This document shows positions 54,892 to 63,931 of a stretch of DNA of 64,000 bases, in pieces. The notes beneath the pieces are model-generated. The model ran no database searches and was not told where the DNA came from. It worked only from the letters and a program-made list of their open reading frames with translations. A program made the translations under genes and the position numbers. This stretch comes from Microvirga sp. (GTDB lineage Bacteria > Pseudomonadota > Alphaproteobacteria > Rhizobiales > Beijerinckiaceae): NCBI GenBank assembly GCA_031181145.1, contig JAPSLB010000008.1:59691-123690 (forward strand), written 5' to 3'. Positions within the stretch are counted from its first letter, which is position 1, and each line of letters starts with the position of its first letter.

Positions 54892-55233
54892 ATGGGTTGG
54901 GACGATCCATTTCCTATTGAGAAGTGCTCGGGACGAGTACGGGGTGCGGTTCTCGCCGAGTTTCAGGGTCGATGTCCCACCATCAGGGAGGTCGCCAGCA
55001 TCTCGGATGCGCAATGGTTGACAGTGCCCAACATCGGCCCGACCACCCTGGAGGAGATCCGCCGCTATATTGGCCAAGCCCCTGCCGAGCAGCGTCTCCA
55101 GAATCTCCCCACCATGGAAGATGGAGAGCTGCTCTCGCGCCTGAACCGTGTTCAACGGGAGCTGAACCTGATCGCCAGCGCCATTCGAACCCGGGCCGCA
55201 TCAGCCACATACAAGAGGGAGCAGGAGAAGTAA
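54892..55233 (+). CDS. Stand-alone RNA polymerase alpha-CTD-like protein
   Basis: A 113-residue protein. The first half (RVRGAVLAEFQGRC, PTIREVASISDAQWLTVPNIG, PTTLEEIRRYI) follows the helix-hairpin-helix fold of the RNA polymerase alpha C-terminal domain, including the NIGxxTLEEI loop. The rest (QRLQNLPTMEDGELLSRLNRVQRELNLIAS) looks like a coiled coil. It lacks the alpha N-terminal domain, so it may bind DNA or a transcription factor by itself. The ATG at 54892 has GGGGAAGCGAG upstream; an ATG at 54847 is in frame. The function is unknown. Confidence 0.65.
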   Translation: MGWDDPFPIEKCSGRVRGAVLAEFQGRCPTIREVASISDAQWLTVPNIGPTTLEEIRRYIGQAPAEQRLQNLPTMEDGELLSRLNRVQRELNLIASAIRTRAASATYKREQEK

Positions 55234-55321
55234 TCGGCCGACTGAATACTACCGGGCGAAGAACGCCCGCCATTAATGCAACGATAAATCATTGTGCAAC
55301 AATGAATTCTACATTTGTTAG

Positions 55322-55496
55322 TTGGTCGAGTTCTTCCCCAGCGGCGCGCAGGCGAAGGAGAAGAACTATCTCCCACGACAACAGGACCGGCGTGCTCGAC
55401 TACGATGCGGACGGCGCGCGCAAAGGCGCTGCGATCAAGTTCGCCCAGCTCGCCGGGAAGCCGAAGATGGCAGCCGCCGATTTCGACGTCTCCTGA
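55322..55496 (+). pseudogene. Remnant of an RTX/haemolysin-type calcium-binding protein C-terminus
   Basis: One frame ends NRTGVLDYDADGARKGAAIK, then FAQLAGKPKMAAADFDVS and a stop. This is the terminal pattern of serralysin/RTX proteins (TGxLxYDADGxGxGAAxxFAxL, then ADF-hydrophobic). Just upstream, another frame reads SGAQAKEKNYL, which fits the preceding repeat, so a frameshift separates them. No signal, repeats or N-terminus remain. It is a decayed end piece, too short to be a gene. Confidence 0.6.
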
Positions 55497-55509
55497 CGCT
55501 CAGTCGGCC

Positions 55510-56550
55510 CTAGATCGTGAACGACAGGACGGCCCGCGTGCCGGCATAATGCGGGTCGAACTCGATCGCCGATTGCAGGTTGGATGCCATGGCGCGCACA
55601 ATCTTCGTGCCGAGCCCGCTGCCTTGAACCTGCCCCGTTCCCTTCCAGCCGATTCCGTCATCCTCAACGGACAGGAGGATCTGCTCACCCGAACTGGACA
55701 GAATGACGCGAATGTCTCCGGTCGCGCCTTCCGGATAGGCGTATTTGAAGGCGTTCGTGACAAGCTCCGTCACGATGACACCGACGGAGACCGCTTTGTC
55801 TGTCGGAATGGGAATGGGCTCGGCCCGAAGGGAGATCGTGTGCTCCCGGCCCGCGGTACGCATAGCCCCCTCCAGCTCCTCGACCAAGCCTTCCAGATAG
55901 GTGTCCATCTCGACGAAGCGGACATCGTTTGAGGTATAGAGGCGGCGATGGATCTGCGCGATAGCAGTGATGCGGCTTTGCGTCTCCGCGAGAGTGTCCT
56001 GCGCGACCGTATCGCCCGCGACGGCGCGCTGCTGCATGGCGACGAGAGAGGCTACGAGCTGCAAGCTGTTGGCGACCCGGTGATTCACCTCACGAATGAG
56101 CATCTCGGCCCGCTCGCGGGCCTCGCGCATTTCCCGCTCGGCCGCTTCCTTCGCGCGGCGCAGCCGGGCGGCTTCGAGAGCCTGCTCCGCGGCGGAGCGG
56201 AGCAGATCGAGGAAGACGCCTCCCACATCCTTGATCACGTAATCAGATGCCCCCGCCTTGAGGGCCGACACCGCGATACGCCCCTCATCCGCTCCGGTCA
56301 CATAGACGACCGGCGGCGGATCCTGGAGCTTCTGAATTTCCGCCAGAACCTGGAGCCCTTCCTTGCCGGGCATGAAGTGATCGAGAGCGATCACATCGAA
56401 GGAGCCATTGGCGAGCTGCTCCAGGCCTTCGTCGCCGCCCGGAGCATGCGTAACCTGAAACCCATGCCGCGTCAGAGCGCGCTCGACCAGGCGCCCGAGA
56501 GCCGGATCGTCGTCGATATAGAGGAGGCGGATAGGCTGAGTTTCGCTCAC
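55510..56550 (-). CDS. Receiver-HWE/HisKA_2 hybrid histidine kinase
   Basis: 346 residues. The N-terminal receiver carries phosphoacceptor Asp57 in [10 protein letters not shown] with the acidic triplet IDDDP. A coiled linker ([18 protein letters not shown]) leads to a HisKA_2-type dimerisation domain with His157 in [16 protein letters not shown]. The ATPase domain is [23 protein letters not shown] and GSGLGTKIV. This receiver-first kinase would be switched by an upstream phosphoryl donor. It starts with GTG, overlapping the response regulator stop as GTGA, and is the third gene of the trio. No DNA-binding output lies here. Confidence 0.88.
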   Translation of the reverse strand: MSETQPIRLLYIDDDPALGRLVERALTRHGFQVTHAPGGDEGLEQLANGSFDVIALDHFMPGKEGLQVLAEIQKLQDPPPVVYVTGADEGRIAVSALKAGASDYVIKDVGGVFLDLLRSAAEQALEAARLRRAKEAAEREMREARERAEMLIREVNHRVANSLQLVASLVAMQQRAVAGDTVAQDTLAETQSRITAIAQIHRRLYTSNDVRFVEMDTYLEGLVEELEGAMRTAGREHTISLRAEPIPIPTDKAVSVGVIVTELVTNAFKYAYPEGATGDIRVILSSSGEQILLSVEDDGIGWKGTGQVQGSGLGTKIVRAMASNLQSAIEFDPHYAGTRAVLSFTI

Positions 56551-56978
56551 AGCGTTTCAGGAACCTGAATGACTGAAAGAAAAAGGCCAAGCTGGCGGAT
56601 GGCCTGAGAGAAGGACTCGTACTCGACCGGCTTGGTGATATAGACGTTGGCGCCCAAATCATAACAGCGCTGTACTTCGCGCTGGTCGTCCGTCGTGGTC
56701 AGAACCACCACCGGCGCCCGCTTGAGGCTCTCGTCGTTCTTCAGCTTCGCCAGAATATCGACCCCGTTCATGTCCGGGAGGTTGAGGTCCAGGAGAACCA
56801 GGAACGGACCGGCATTGCGCACATTCTCGCTGAAGAGGTGCTCGATCGCAGCCGTTCCGTTCGCGAAGGTGCGGATCTCGTTGCACACCCCAGCACGCCG
56901 GATGTTCTTCTCGATGAGACGGGCGTGGCCCTCGTCGTCCTCGATCATGATGATGGTAACAGGTTGCTGCTGGGGCAT
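56547..56978 (-). CDS. Single-domain response regulator (Rcp1-like)
   Basis: 143 residues of receiver only: acidic pair IEDDEG, Asp64 in [12 protein letters not shown], Thr in VLTTTDD, and the conserved lysine in ITKPVE. A helix extends at the C-terminus. The length and HLFS-type insertion resemble Rcp1, a partner of bacteriophytochromes. It begins one base after the kinase stop and overlaps the next gene, so it probably carries phosphate between the PAS kinase and the receiver-HWE kinase. Confidence 0.9.
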   Translation of the reverse strand: MPQQQPVTIIMIEDDEGHARLIEKNIRRAGVCNEIRTFANGTAAIEHLFSENVRNAGPFLVLLDLNLPDMNGVDILAKLKNDESLKRAPVVVLTTTDDQREVQRCYDLGANVYITKPVEYESFSQAIRQLGLFLSVIQVPETL

Positions 56979-56979
56979 G

Positions 56980-59100
56980 CTACGCGGCCTCCGAACTCAT
57001 ACTGATGTACTTGGGCAAAGTGACGGTGAAGGTCGAACCCTCACCCAATCTCGATCTGACCGAGATTGTGCCTCCCAGCCTTCGCACGAGCGCCCGCACA
57101 TGTGCAAGTCCGATTCCCTCGCCCTGCTGGTCCTGGGTTCCAGACCGGCGGAACAGATCGAAGATCCGTTCATAATCCCGCTCATCGATCCCGCGGCCGT
57201 TGTCTTCGACCTCGTAGCGGACGCTCAAACCGAGATCCCGGCCCCGCACGACGATCCTTCCAGGACGACCCGGCTCGAGATACTTCACCGCATTGTCGAT
57301 AAGATTGCCGAAGACCTGCTCCACGGCCAACCGGTCGCTGACGAGATCGGGAACGTTCTCGATGAACAGCCCTGCCCCCCGCTCATGCAACTGGTGAGCC
57401 AGACTTTGGCGCTGGGCCTCGAGCAGATTGTTCATGCTGATCGGCTCCGGCACCAGGACCCTGCGCCCCTCCCGGGAAAGTTTGAGAATGGCGTTGATCA
57501 ATTTGTCCATCTTGGCCGTGGACGACCTGATGAAGGCGATCGATTCCGAGAGGTCTGCCTCAATGGCCGCCCGGGCGTCCGGCGTGACCAGACCCGGCTG
57601 AGCCTCAGCGACCTTCCTGTAGAATTTCCCGATCTCCTCCCGAGCGTTCTCGAGTTCGCTCGTAAAGCCCATGATGTTGACGAGCGGCGCCCGCAGATCA
57701 TGACTTACGATGTAGGCGAAGCGCTGAATCTCCTCGTTGGCGGCGTCGAGCTCGGAAACCCGCTCGGCCAGCATCGCCGCCAGTCGGCCGGTCTCCTCCT
57801 CGGATTGAACGGCCCGCTCCTGGCTTGCCCGCAGCTCTTCCTGGGCCTGCTTGAGGTCGTGAATGTCGGTGCACGTGCCATACCAGCGCGTGATCTGCCC
57901 GTGCTCGTCATAAACCGGCTGTGCGCGTCCCAGGACCCAGCGATACTGGCCGGAGCGGTGACGCAACCGGTACTCGATATGGTAGGGCTCACCGGTCTCG
58001 AGGCACTGCCGCCACGTCTTCCAGGCACGATCGCGGTCGTCGGGATGAAACATCTCGCTCCAACCGGCCCCATCGGTGGAGCCCTCCGGCACGCCGGTAT
58101 ATTCATACCAGCGCTGATTGTAGTAGTCGTGGAAACCGTCCGGACGGGTAGCCCAGATGAGCTGGTCGATGGAGTTGGCGATCGCGCGGAAACGCTCCTC
58201 GCTTTCACGCAATGCATTTTGCGCCCGTCGATGGTCCGTCACATCGTTGCCCTGGACGAAAATGCCGGATACCTTCCCGTCCCTGCCGAAGATGGGCTGG
58301 TATACGAAATCCAGGAAGTGCTCCTCGGAATCGTCTTCGCCCCCTTGCTTCAGGAAGACGCGCACGCCGCGCCCGACGAAAGGTTCACCGGTCAGATAAA
58401 CCCGATCCAGAAGATTAGTGAAGCCTTGCTCCACGACTTCAGGCAGCGCCTCGCGCACCGGCTTGCCCACGAGGTCCGAGCGTCCAACCACCTGCCGGTA
58501 GGCCGCATTGGCCATGGTAAAGACATGATCCGGTCCGCTGAGGGCCGCGATGAAGCCGGGGGCCTGCTCGAACAGCTCCTGCAGGTGCTGACGCTCCCGT
58601 GAGAGGACTTGGTTCACCTCCTGAACCGCCTGGGCTCTGCGGAACATATCGGTCTCGATCAGCGCGGACGGGCCGGACAGGAGGGCGGAAGTTCGCGCCA
58701 AGTTCCGAAGATGGTGCAGCTCCGTCACGTCCACGGTGTGCTGGAGAATGGAGATCAGCTCCCCGGCCTCGTTGAACAGGGGCGTGTGCGTGGCGCTCCA
58801 GTAGCGTTCCTCGAAACCCTGGCCGTCGGGCAGGGGAATGGCGTACTCGATGAGAGGCAGGTGATCAGTCACCTTTTCCTGAATCACGCGGTCGAACGAC
58901 GCCCGAAGCTGCTTGTAGCTCTCCGAGTCCGGGTCGCTGGGGAACGCCTCGAACATGCCGCGCCCCACAAGCTCCTCCCGCTTGCGCATGGTGACACGCA
59001 GATACGCGTCGTTCATGCCCATGATGACGAGCGACGGATTGAGCAGCACGTACGGGTTTGGCGACGCGTTGAAGAGAGCCTCGAAGTTGATTGATTTCAA
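56980..59100 (-). CDS. Multi-PAS sensor histidine kinase
   Basis: 706 residues. At least three PAS modules come first: FNASPNPYVLLNPSLVIMGM; the domain around FEQAPGFIAALSGPDHVF; and the domain around ANSIDQLIWATRPDGFHDYY with a PAC-like GRAQPVYDEHGQITRWYGT. The HisKA phosphoacceptor is His467 in YIVSHDLRAPLVN, and the ATPase domain follows (NLIDNAVKYLEPG, DNGRGIDERDYERIFDLF). No membrane helix is seen, so it is a cytoplasmic sensor. The start is TTG with no clear ribosome binding site, and it is divergent from the ligase gene. The signal is unknown. Confidence 0.88.
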   Translation of the reverse strand: MKSINFEALFNASPNPYVLLNPSLVIMGMNDAYLRVTMRKREELVGRGMFEAFPSDPDSESYKQLRASFDRVIQEKVTDHLPLIEYAIPLPDGQGFEERYWSATHTPLFNEAGELISILQHTVDVTELHHLRNLARTSALLSGPSALIETDMFRRAQAVQEVNQVLSRERQHLQELFEQAPGFIAALSGPDHVFTMANAAYRQVVGRSDLVGKPVREALPEVVEQGFTNLLDRVYLTGEPFVGRGVRVFLKQGGEDDSEEHFLDFVYQPIFGRDGKVSGIFVQGNDVTDHRRAQNALRESEERFRAIANSIDQLIWATRPDGFHDYYNQRWYEYTGVPEGSTDGAGWSEMFHPDDRDRAWKTWRQCLETGEPYHIEYRLRHRSGQYRWVLGRAQPVYDEHGQITRWYGTCTDIHDLKQAQEELRASQERAVQSEEETGRLAAMLAERVSELDAANEEIQRFAYIVSHDLRAPLVNIMGFTSELENAREEIGKFYRKVAEAQPGLVTPDARAAIEADLSESIAFIRSSTAKMDKLINAILKLSREGRRVLVPEPISMNNLLEAQRQSLAHQLHERGAGLFIENVPDLVSDRLAVEQVFGNLIDNAVKYLEPGRPGRIVVRGRDLGLSVRYEVEDNGRGIDERDYERIFDLFRRSGTQDQQGEGIGLAHVRALVRRLGGTISVRSRLGEGSTFTVTLPKYISMSSEAA

Positions 59101-59287
59101 TGCTTTAAGCTGGAGGCGACCCAGCTCCCCTTAATATTTCCCGCACAGAGCACTGCCTTATGTAGGACGTGTCTCGGCTGAGGCCAGTTCTCTCACGGCA
59201 AAGCTTTCAAGGCCGCAACCAAACTTGGCCAGAAACGTTCCGGTTTGGAACATGCTCAGGAGACCCTGGTCCCGGCATCGTACGTGA

Positions 59288-60838
59288 TTGGGTGCTCGAT
59301 TGGAAACGGAATACGCTTCTTTGACTGCGGTCGGCGCTACGGCGGACGCCAAGGCAGGAGATTTTCATGCGCTCCAGGCGCGGCTCGCAAAGACCTTCGA
59401 ATCCTTCGCCGAGCACGACGCGCCCCGGACCGTTCTCATCGTTCCGAGCCTGAGCATGGACCAGGAGGTGCTGGCCAGCATTTCGGGCGCCCACCATTAT
59501 GAGGAGCGCATGTTGTGCTATCTCATGCTGCTCCGGATGCCGCGCACCCGTGTGATCTATCTATCGAGCTATCCCATCCCGGAATCGATCATAGACTATT
59601 ACCTGCACCTCCTTCCAGGTATCCCGGCGCAGCATGCCCGAAGCCGCCTGACCCTCTTCTCATGCCATGACGGCTCGGCCACCCCGCTGACCGAGAAGGT
59701 TCTCAACCGCCCTCGCCTTCTTGACCGAATCCGGGCCTCCGTCCCCGAGCCCGAAGCCGCCTACATGATCTGCTTCAACGTCACCGCGCAGGAGCGCAGT
59801 CTTGCTACACGGTTGAACCTGCCGATCTACGGCTGCGATCCGGACCTCCTGCATTGGGGATCGAAGAGCGGCTCCCGCAAGGTCTTCCGTGAGGCGGGAA
59901 TCGAGATGCCGGAAGGCTTCGAGGAGCTTCGCGGCGTGGATGAGACCATCGACGCCTTAGTGGAGCTGCGGGCGCGCAGGCCCGGTCTGAAGCGGGCGGT
60001 CGTCAAACTCGAGGAAGGCTTCTCGGGCGAGGGCAATGCCCTCTTCACCTATGAGGGCGCTCCGGACGGCGCCGCTCTGAAACCCTGGATCAGGGACCGT
60101 CTGCCTCAGCTCGCTTTCGAGGCCAAGGACATGACCTGGGAGCTGTTCGGAGAAAAGCTCGCGAGCATGGGTGGCGTCGTCGAGGAATTCATCGAAGGCG
60201 ATGTGAAGCGCTCACCTTCCGCGCAGTTTCGGGTCGACCCGAGCGGCCGGCTGGAGGCGCTCTCGACCCACGATCAGGTTCTCGGTGGGGAAAGCGGTCA
60301 GGTTTTCCTCGGCTGCCTGTTCCCGGCAGCCGAGGATTACCGGCTTCAGATTCAGGAGAGCGGGCGCAAAGCGGCCCGCATTCTCGCCGCAAAGGGCGTC
60401 CTCGGGCGCTTCGCCATCGATTTCCTGTCCGTGAAGGAGGGCGACGGATGGCGCCACTACGCCATCGAGATCAACCTGCGCAGAGGCGGCACCACGCATC
60501 CCTTCATCATGCTCGAGTTCCTGACGGAGGGACAGTACGACCCTGCGACCGGCACGTTCCTCACACCCTCCGGACAGCCGCGCTGCTACTATGCCTCGGA
60601 CAACCTGCAGTCGGACGCCTATCGCGGGCTTCTGCCTGCCGACCTCATCGACATCGCGGCCCTGAACTGCCTCCATTTCGACGGAGCCAGCCAGCAGGGC
60701 GTGATGTTTCATCTGATCGGCGCCCTGTCCGAATTCGGCAAACTCGGCGTGCTCTGCATCGCGCCCACACACGAGCGGGCGGAGGAATTCTATCGCCGCA
60801 CGACCGAGGTGCTCGACCGGGAATGCCGCTCCGTCTGA
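59288..60838 (+). CDS. ATP-grasp ligase of the PGM1 (peptide ligase) family
   Basis: About 516 residues. The C-terminal part is an ATP-grasp domain: AVVKLEEGFSGEGNAL (ATP-binding loop), VVEEFIEGDVKRSPSAQFRV, and the metal-binding EINLRRGGTTHP. The N-terminal 150 residues (TVLIVPSLSMDQEVLASISG, ERMLCYLMLLRMPRTRVIYLSS) match the PGM1-related peptide ligase family, founded on pheganomycin biosynthesis. It should join a carboxylate to an amine with ATP, making a small peptide or conjugate. No ATG starts the frame; TTG codons at 59288, 59300 or 59321 are candidates. It ends six bases before purT, which is convergent. Confidence 0.75.
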   Translation: MGARLETEYASLTAVGATADAKAGDFHALQARLAKTFESFAEHDAPRTVLIVPSLSMDQEVLASISGAHHYEERMLCYLMLLRMPRTRVIYLSSYPIPESIIDYYLHLLPGIPAQHARSRLTLFSCHDGSATPLTEKVLNRPRLLDRIRASVPEPEAAYMICFNVTAQERSLATRLNLPIYGCDPDLLHWGSKSGSRKVFREAGIEMPEGFEELRGVDETIDALVELRARRPGLKRAVVKLEEGFSGEGNALFTYEGAPDGAALKPWIRDRLPQLAFEAKDMTWELFGEKLASMGGVVEEFIEGDVKRSPSAQFRVDPSGRLEALSTHDQVLGGESGQVFLGCLFPAAEDYRLQIQESGRKAARILAAKGVLGRFAIDFLSVKEGDGWRHYAIEINLRRGGTTHPFIMLEFLTEGQYDPATGTFLTPSGQPRCYYASDNLQSDAYRGLLPADLIDIAALNCLHFDGASQQGVMFHLIGALSEFGKLGVLCIAPTHERAEEFYRRTTEVLDRECRSV

Positions 60839-60844
60839 GGGATC

Positions 60845-62017
60845 TCACCCTTCATAGGTGATCCGGATCTTTGCGGCCGCCTCGCACGCCCGCTCCCGCG
60901 CCTTCTCCACCGTGTCGCCCGAGGCCAGTGCCACGCCCATGCGGCGATACGGACGCGTCGTGGGCTTGCCGAAGAGGCGAACCTCGACGTCGTTTTCCTC
61001 GGAGCCCAGCGAAAGAGCCTCCTGTAACCCCTCGATGGAGAAGCGCTCGGCGTCCCGGTCGGCGAGGATCACGGCGGAAGCGGTAGGGCCATTCAAGCGA
61101 ATTGACGGGATCGGCAGCCCGAGCACGGCCCGGGCATGAAGATCGAACTCGGACAGGTTCTGCGACAGCAGCGTCACCAGGCCCGTGTCGTGCGGCCGCG
61201 GAGAAAGCTCGGAGAAGATCACCTCGTCCCTGGTGACGAAGAACTCGACGCCGAAGATCCCGTAGCCGCCGAGATTGTCGACCACCTTGCGAGCCATTTC
61301 CTGGGCATCGGCAAGGAGTTTGCCGGTCATGGGCGTCGGCTGCCAGGATTCCTGATAATCGCCGCGCTCCTGCCTGTGTCCGATCGGAGCACAATAGGAC
61401 ACGCCCTCACGCGAACGGACCGTCAGGAGCGTGATCTCGTATTCGAAGGGGATGAATTCCTCGACGATCACCTTCCTCCGGTCGCCCCGCATGTTGGCGA
61501 CGGCATAGTTCCATGCCTGCTCGAGCTCCTCGGAGGAGCGAACCGTGCTCTGCCCCTTGCCGGAGGACGACATGACCGGCTTGATCACGCAAGGCAGCCC
61601 CGTGTGCTCCACTGCCGCCCTCGCCTCGTCCAGACTTTCCGCATAGCGGTACTTGGAGGTGCGAAGGCCGAGCTCCCTGGCGGCGACATCCCGGATGCGA
61701 TCGCGATTCATGGTCAGCGAAGCCGCCCTTGCCGAGGGAACGACCGTGAAGCCTCTGTCTTCGAATTCCTGGAGCACCTCGGTGCGGATCGCCTCGATCT
61801 CCGGCACAATGAAGTCCGGTCTGTGCTTTTCGATCGCCCGTCTCAGGGAATCGGCATCCAGCATCGAGAACACCTCGGACTCGTCCGCGACCTGCATGGC
61901 GGGGGCATGGGCGTAAGAGTCGCAGGCAATCACCTGGCAGCCATAGCGCTTGGCCGAGATCACGAACTCCTTGCCGAGTTCGCCCGATCCGAGAAGGAGA
62001 ATTTTGGATGTGAACAC
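60845..62017 (-). CDS. purT: Formate-dependent phosphoribosylglycinamide formyltransferase PurT
   Basis: A 390-residue ATP-grasp enzyme, the family's usual length. It begins SKILLLGSGELGKEF, has SSSGKGQSTV as the ATP loop, EEFIPFEYEITLLTVR, and the metal/formate site FFVTRDEVIFSELSPRPHDTGLVTL. It makes formyl-GAR from GAR, formate and ATP in purine synthesis. The frame is open to 62119, but the GTG at 62017 has AAAGG upstream at good spacing and gives the proper N-terminus. It is convergent with the PGM1-like ligase; the two are different ATP-grasp families. Confidence 0.92.
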   Translation of the reverse strand: MFTSKILLLGSGELGKEFVISAKRYGCQVIACDSYAHAPAMQVADESEVFSMLDADSLRRAIEKHRPDFIVPEIEAIRTEVLQEFEDRGFTVVPSARAASLTMNRDRIRDVAARELGLRTSKYRYAESLDEARAAVEHTGLPCVIKPVMSSSGKGQSTVRSSEELEQAWNYAVANMRGDRRKVIVEEFIPFEYEITLLTVRSREGVSYCAPIGHRQERGDYQESWQPTPMTGKLLADAQEMARKVVDNLGGYGIFGVEFFVTRDEVIFSELSPRPHDTGLVTLLSQNLSEFDLHARAVLGLPIPSIRLNGPTASAVILADRDAERFSIEGLQEALSLGSEENDVEVRLFGKPTTRPYRRMGVALASGDTVEKARERACEAAAKIRITYEG

Positions 62018-62215
62018 CGTCAGGACCTTTCCTATGCTTTGGCGCGAAACACCGGCCGTCCGAGCGCGTTCTGTGGAAGCATGCTTTCGGATGGCTGACC
62101 AGCCACGTCGCGTCGGCACGGCCGGAAGTCTGCATCAGACGCATCCCTGCCGTCACGCCTACGCATTGTGCGAACCCAAGCCTCATACGTTAAGGGGAAG
62201 CCCAGGAGAAGCGGA

Positions 62216-62518
62216 ATGCTTGGAACGAAGAAAACACCGAACCGCTATGCCAAGCGGGTCACGCGGGTCGAGCCCCCATCGCTGGACGAGGCCATTGCCG
62301 CCGCACAGGGACTGACCGGCGACATCGAGTGCCAGATCGAGATCGCGTCCCAGCTCATGGGCATGCCCGAGGACGAGGTGCGGCCCGTGGTTCTCAAGAG
62401 CGCGGCTCAACCCCGCCGGCCGGAACGCGCACCTTTCGCCGACCGTATCCTGGATCGTCGCGAAGGCGCCAAGGTCATCGTGGTGGAGCGGCGGCGTCCG
62501 CGCTTGGCAGTTCGCTAG
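62216..62518 (+). CDS. Conserved-looking 100-residue protein, unknown function
   Basis: AGGAGAA lies seven bases upstream of the ATG at 62216, which decides the start. The protein has a basic start (MLGTKKTPNRYAKRVTRV), a helical middle (SLDEAIAAAQGLTGDIECQI, EIASQLMGMPEDEVRPVV) and a basic C-terminal tail ending RRRPRLAVR. The two helices with conserved-looking small residues could form a short dimer or nucleic-acid-binding unit. There is no signal or membrane segment. I do not recognise a family. It is divergent from purT and precedes a DMT transporter by 78 bases. Confidence 0.65.
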   Translation: MLGTKKTPNRYAKRVTRVEPPSLDEAIAAAQGLTGDIECQIEIASQLMGMPEDEVRPVVLKSAAQPRRPERAPFADRILDRREGAKVIVVERRRPRLAVR

Positions 62519-62596
62519 GGATCTCCCTGTCGACGAATTCGAGCCGTCTGGGGACTGCGCGAAGCCGGTCCGTCCATTTTTTAAAGTTGCCCGTAC

Positions 62597-63514
62597 ATGG
62601 TCAAAGGCATCATCCTTGCTTTCCTTGCCTTTGCCGTGTTCGCCTGGGGCGACGCCGTGGTGAAGGCCATCGGTCACGATCTCGATCCCTTCGAGGTGAC
62701 CTTCTTCGGCTACGTCATCCCCCTCCTGCTCTCGCCCGCCTTCATGAAACCCGGCGACCGGCTGACCGATCTCGTGCGCTGGAAGAGCCCCTGGCTCATG
62801 GCGCTCAGGGTCTTCTTCATCTCGGTGACGACGCCTTTGAGCGTCATGGCATTTACCAGGCTGCCCTTCGCGGAGGCCTTCGCGCTCCTGTTCCTGATGC
62901 CAAGCCTCGTGACGGTCCTGTCCATCTTCGTTCTGAAGGAGACGGTCAGGTGGCGGCGGGGCCTCGCCGTCTGTGCGGCCTTCGTCGGCGTGCTCATCAT
63001 CGTCCGCCCAGGATTCCGGGAGATCCTGCCCGGTCACGTGATCGCCATCGCAGCCGCTCTTTGCTCCGCGGGCGGCGTGATCATGGGGCGCATGATCGGC
63101 ACCACCGAGAAGCGCTATACCCTGATCGGAAGCGTGTTCCTCGGCACGGCGGTGATTGCCGGCGTCCTGATGATACCAGGCTTCACATGGCCTACACCGC
63201 CTCAGTGGGGCCTTCTGCTCGCCTTCGCGGCGACGGCTTTCGCAGCCCAGGCCTTTTTCGTCGTCGCGACGACCTATGCGCCGGCGGACCGGCTGGGAGC
63301 CGCGCAGTACAGCCAGATCCTCTGGGCTCTCCTCATCGGCGCGCTTTTCTTCGATGAATGGCCGGACGCCATGGCCCTCGTCGGTATCGCTATCGTCGTG
63401 GCAGCGGGATTGTTCATTTTCGCGCGGGAGCAGACGCTGAAGAAGGCGCCGGCCGCCTCATCGTCCGCCGGATCGCCCCGGGAGCAAACGGCGATCGAAC
63501 AAAGTTCGCTTTGA
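62597..63514 (+). CDS. EamA/DMT-family transporter
   Basis: A 305-residue membrane protein of ten hydrophobic segments in two EamA repeats (residues about 5-137 and 148-282). Typical features are LPFAEAFALLFLMPSLVTVLS and LKETVRWRRGLAV at the end of the first repeat, and RLGAAQYSQILWALLIGALFFDEWPD in the second. It likely exports a metabolite or drug-like compound; the substrate is unknown. The ATG at 62597 has no strong ribosome binding site. The C-terminal tail is hydrophilic. Confidence 0.87.
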   Translation: MVKGIILAFLAFAVFAWGDAVVKAIGHDLDPFEVTFFGYVIPLLLSPAFMKPGDRLTDLVRWKSPWLMALRVFFISVTTPLSVMAFTRLPFAEAFALLFLMPSLVTVLSIFVLKETVRWRRGLAVCAAFVGVLIIVRPGFREILPGHVIAIAAALCSAGGVIMGRMIGTTEKRYTLIGSVFLGTAVIAGVLMIPGFTWPTPPQWGLLLAFAATAFAAQAFFVVATTYAPADRLGAAQYSQILWALLIGALFFDEWPDAMALVGIAIVVAAGLFIFAREQTLKKAPAASSSAGSPREQTAIEQSSL

Positions 63515-63931
63515 CGCGGATGTAAACAGACGAGCCTGTTGTTTCGCGCGCTCTGTTCGCATTGTCTCCTAGAGCGGATTCGTGCGGAGCCGGAGGTTTA
63601 CGACTCCGAACGATGCGCCAGCCGAGAGAGTGAGCGTCGGACGGGACGTGAGCCCTCGTCTCTTCATCTCAAACTCATGTCACGGTCGTGTCCTAGGCAG
63701 CAGAGGTCTCGATAGCCGCAACAGCTTCGATCCTTCTCAGCGCGGCATCATGTCCATTGTCACACCATCGTTCGGCATATAATCCTCCTACCCGAACGCT
63801 TGCTGATCTGACCACCCATCCCCGCGCATGGCACTCACCGACAGGGACCAGGATATGGGACGGACATAGGCTGCGTCTGCCCATTTGCATGTCCGCGCGC
63901 TGCCCCTCAGCTTTTCTCTCAGGACGAATCC
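63515..63931. other. Intergenic region with one doubtful tiny ORF
   Basis: These 417 bases lead to the gene starting at 63932. On the minus strand AGGAGG precedes an ATG at 63778 that opens only 13 codons, to 63737. The next frame over reads ALRRIEAVAAIETSAA to a stop, so this could be a broken small gene. I see no other gene. Confidence 0.4.
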
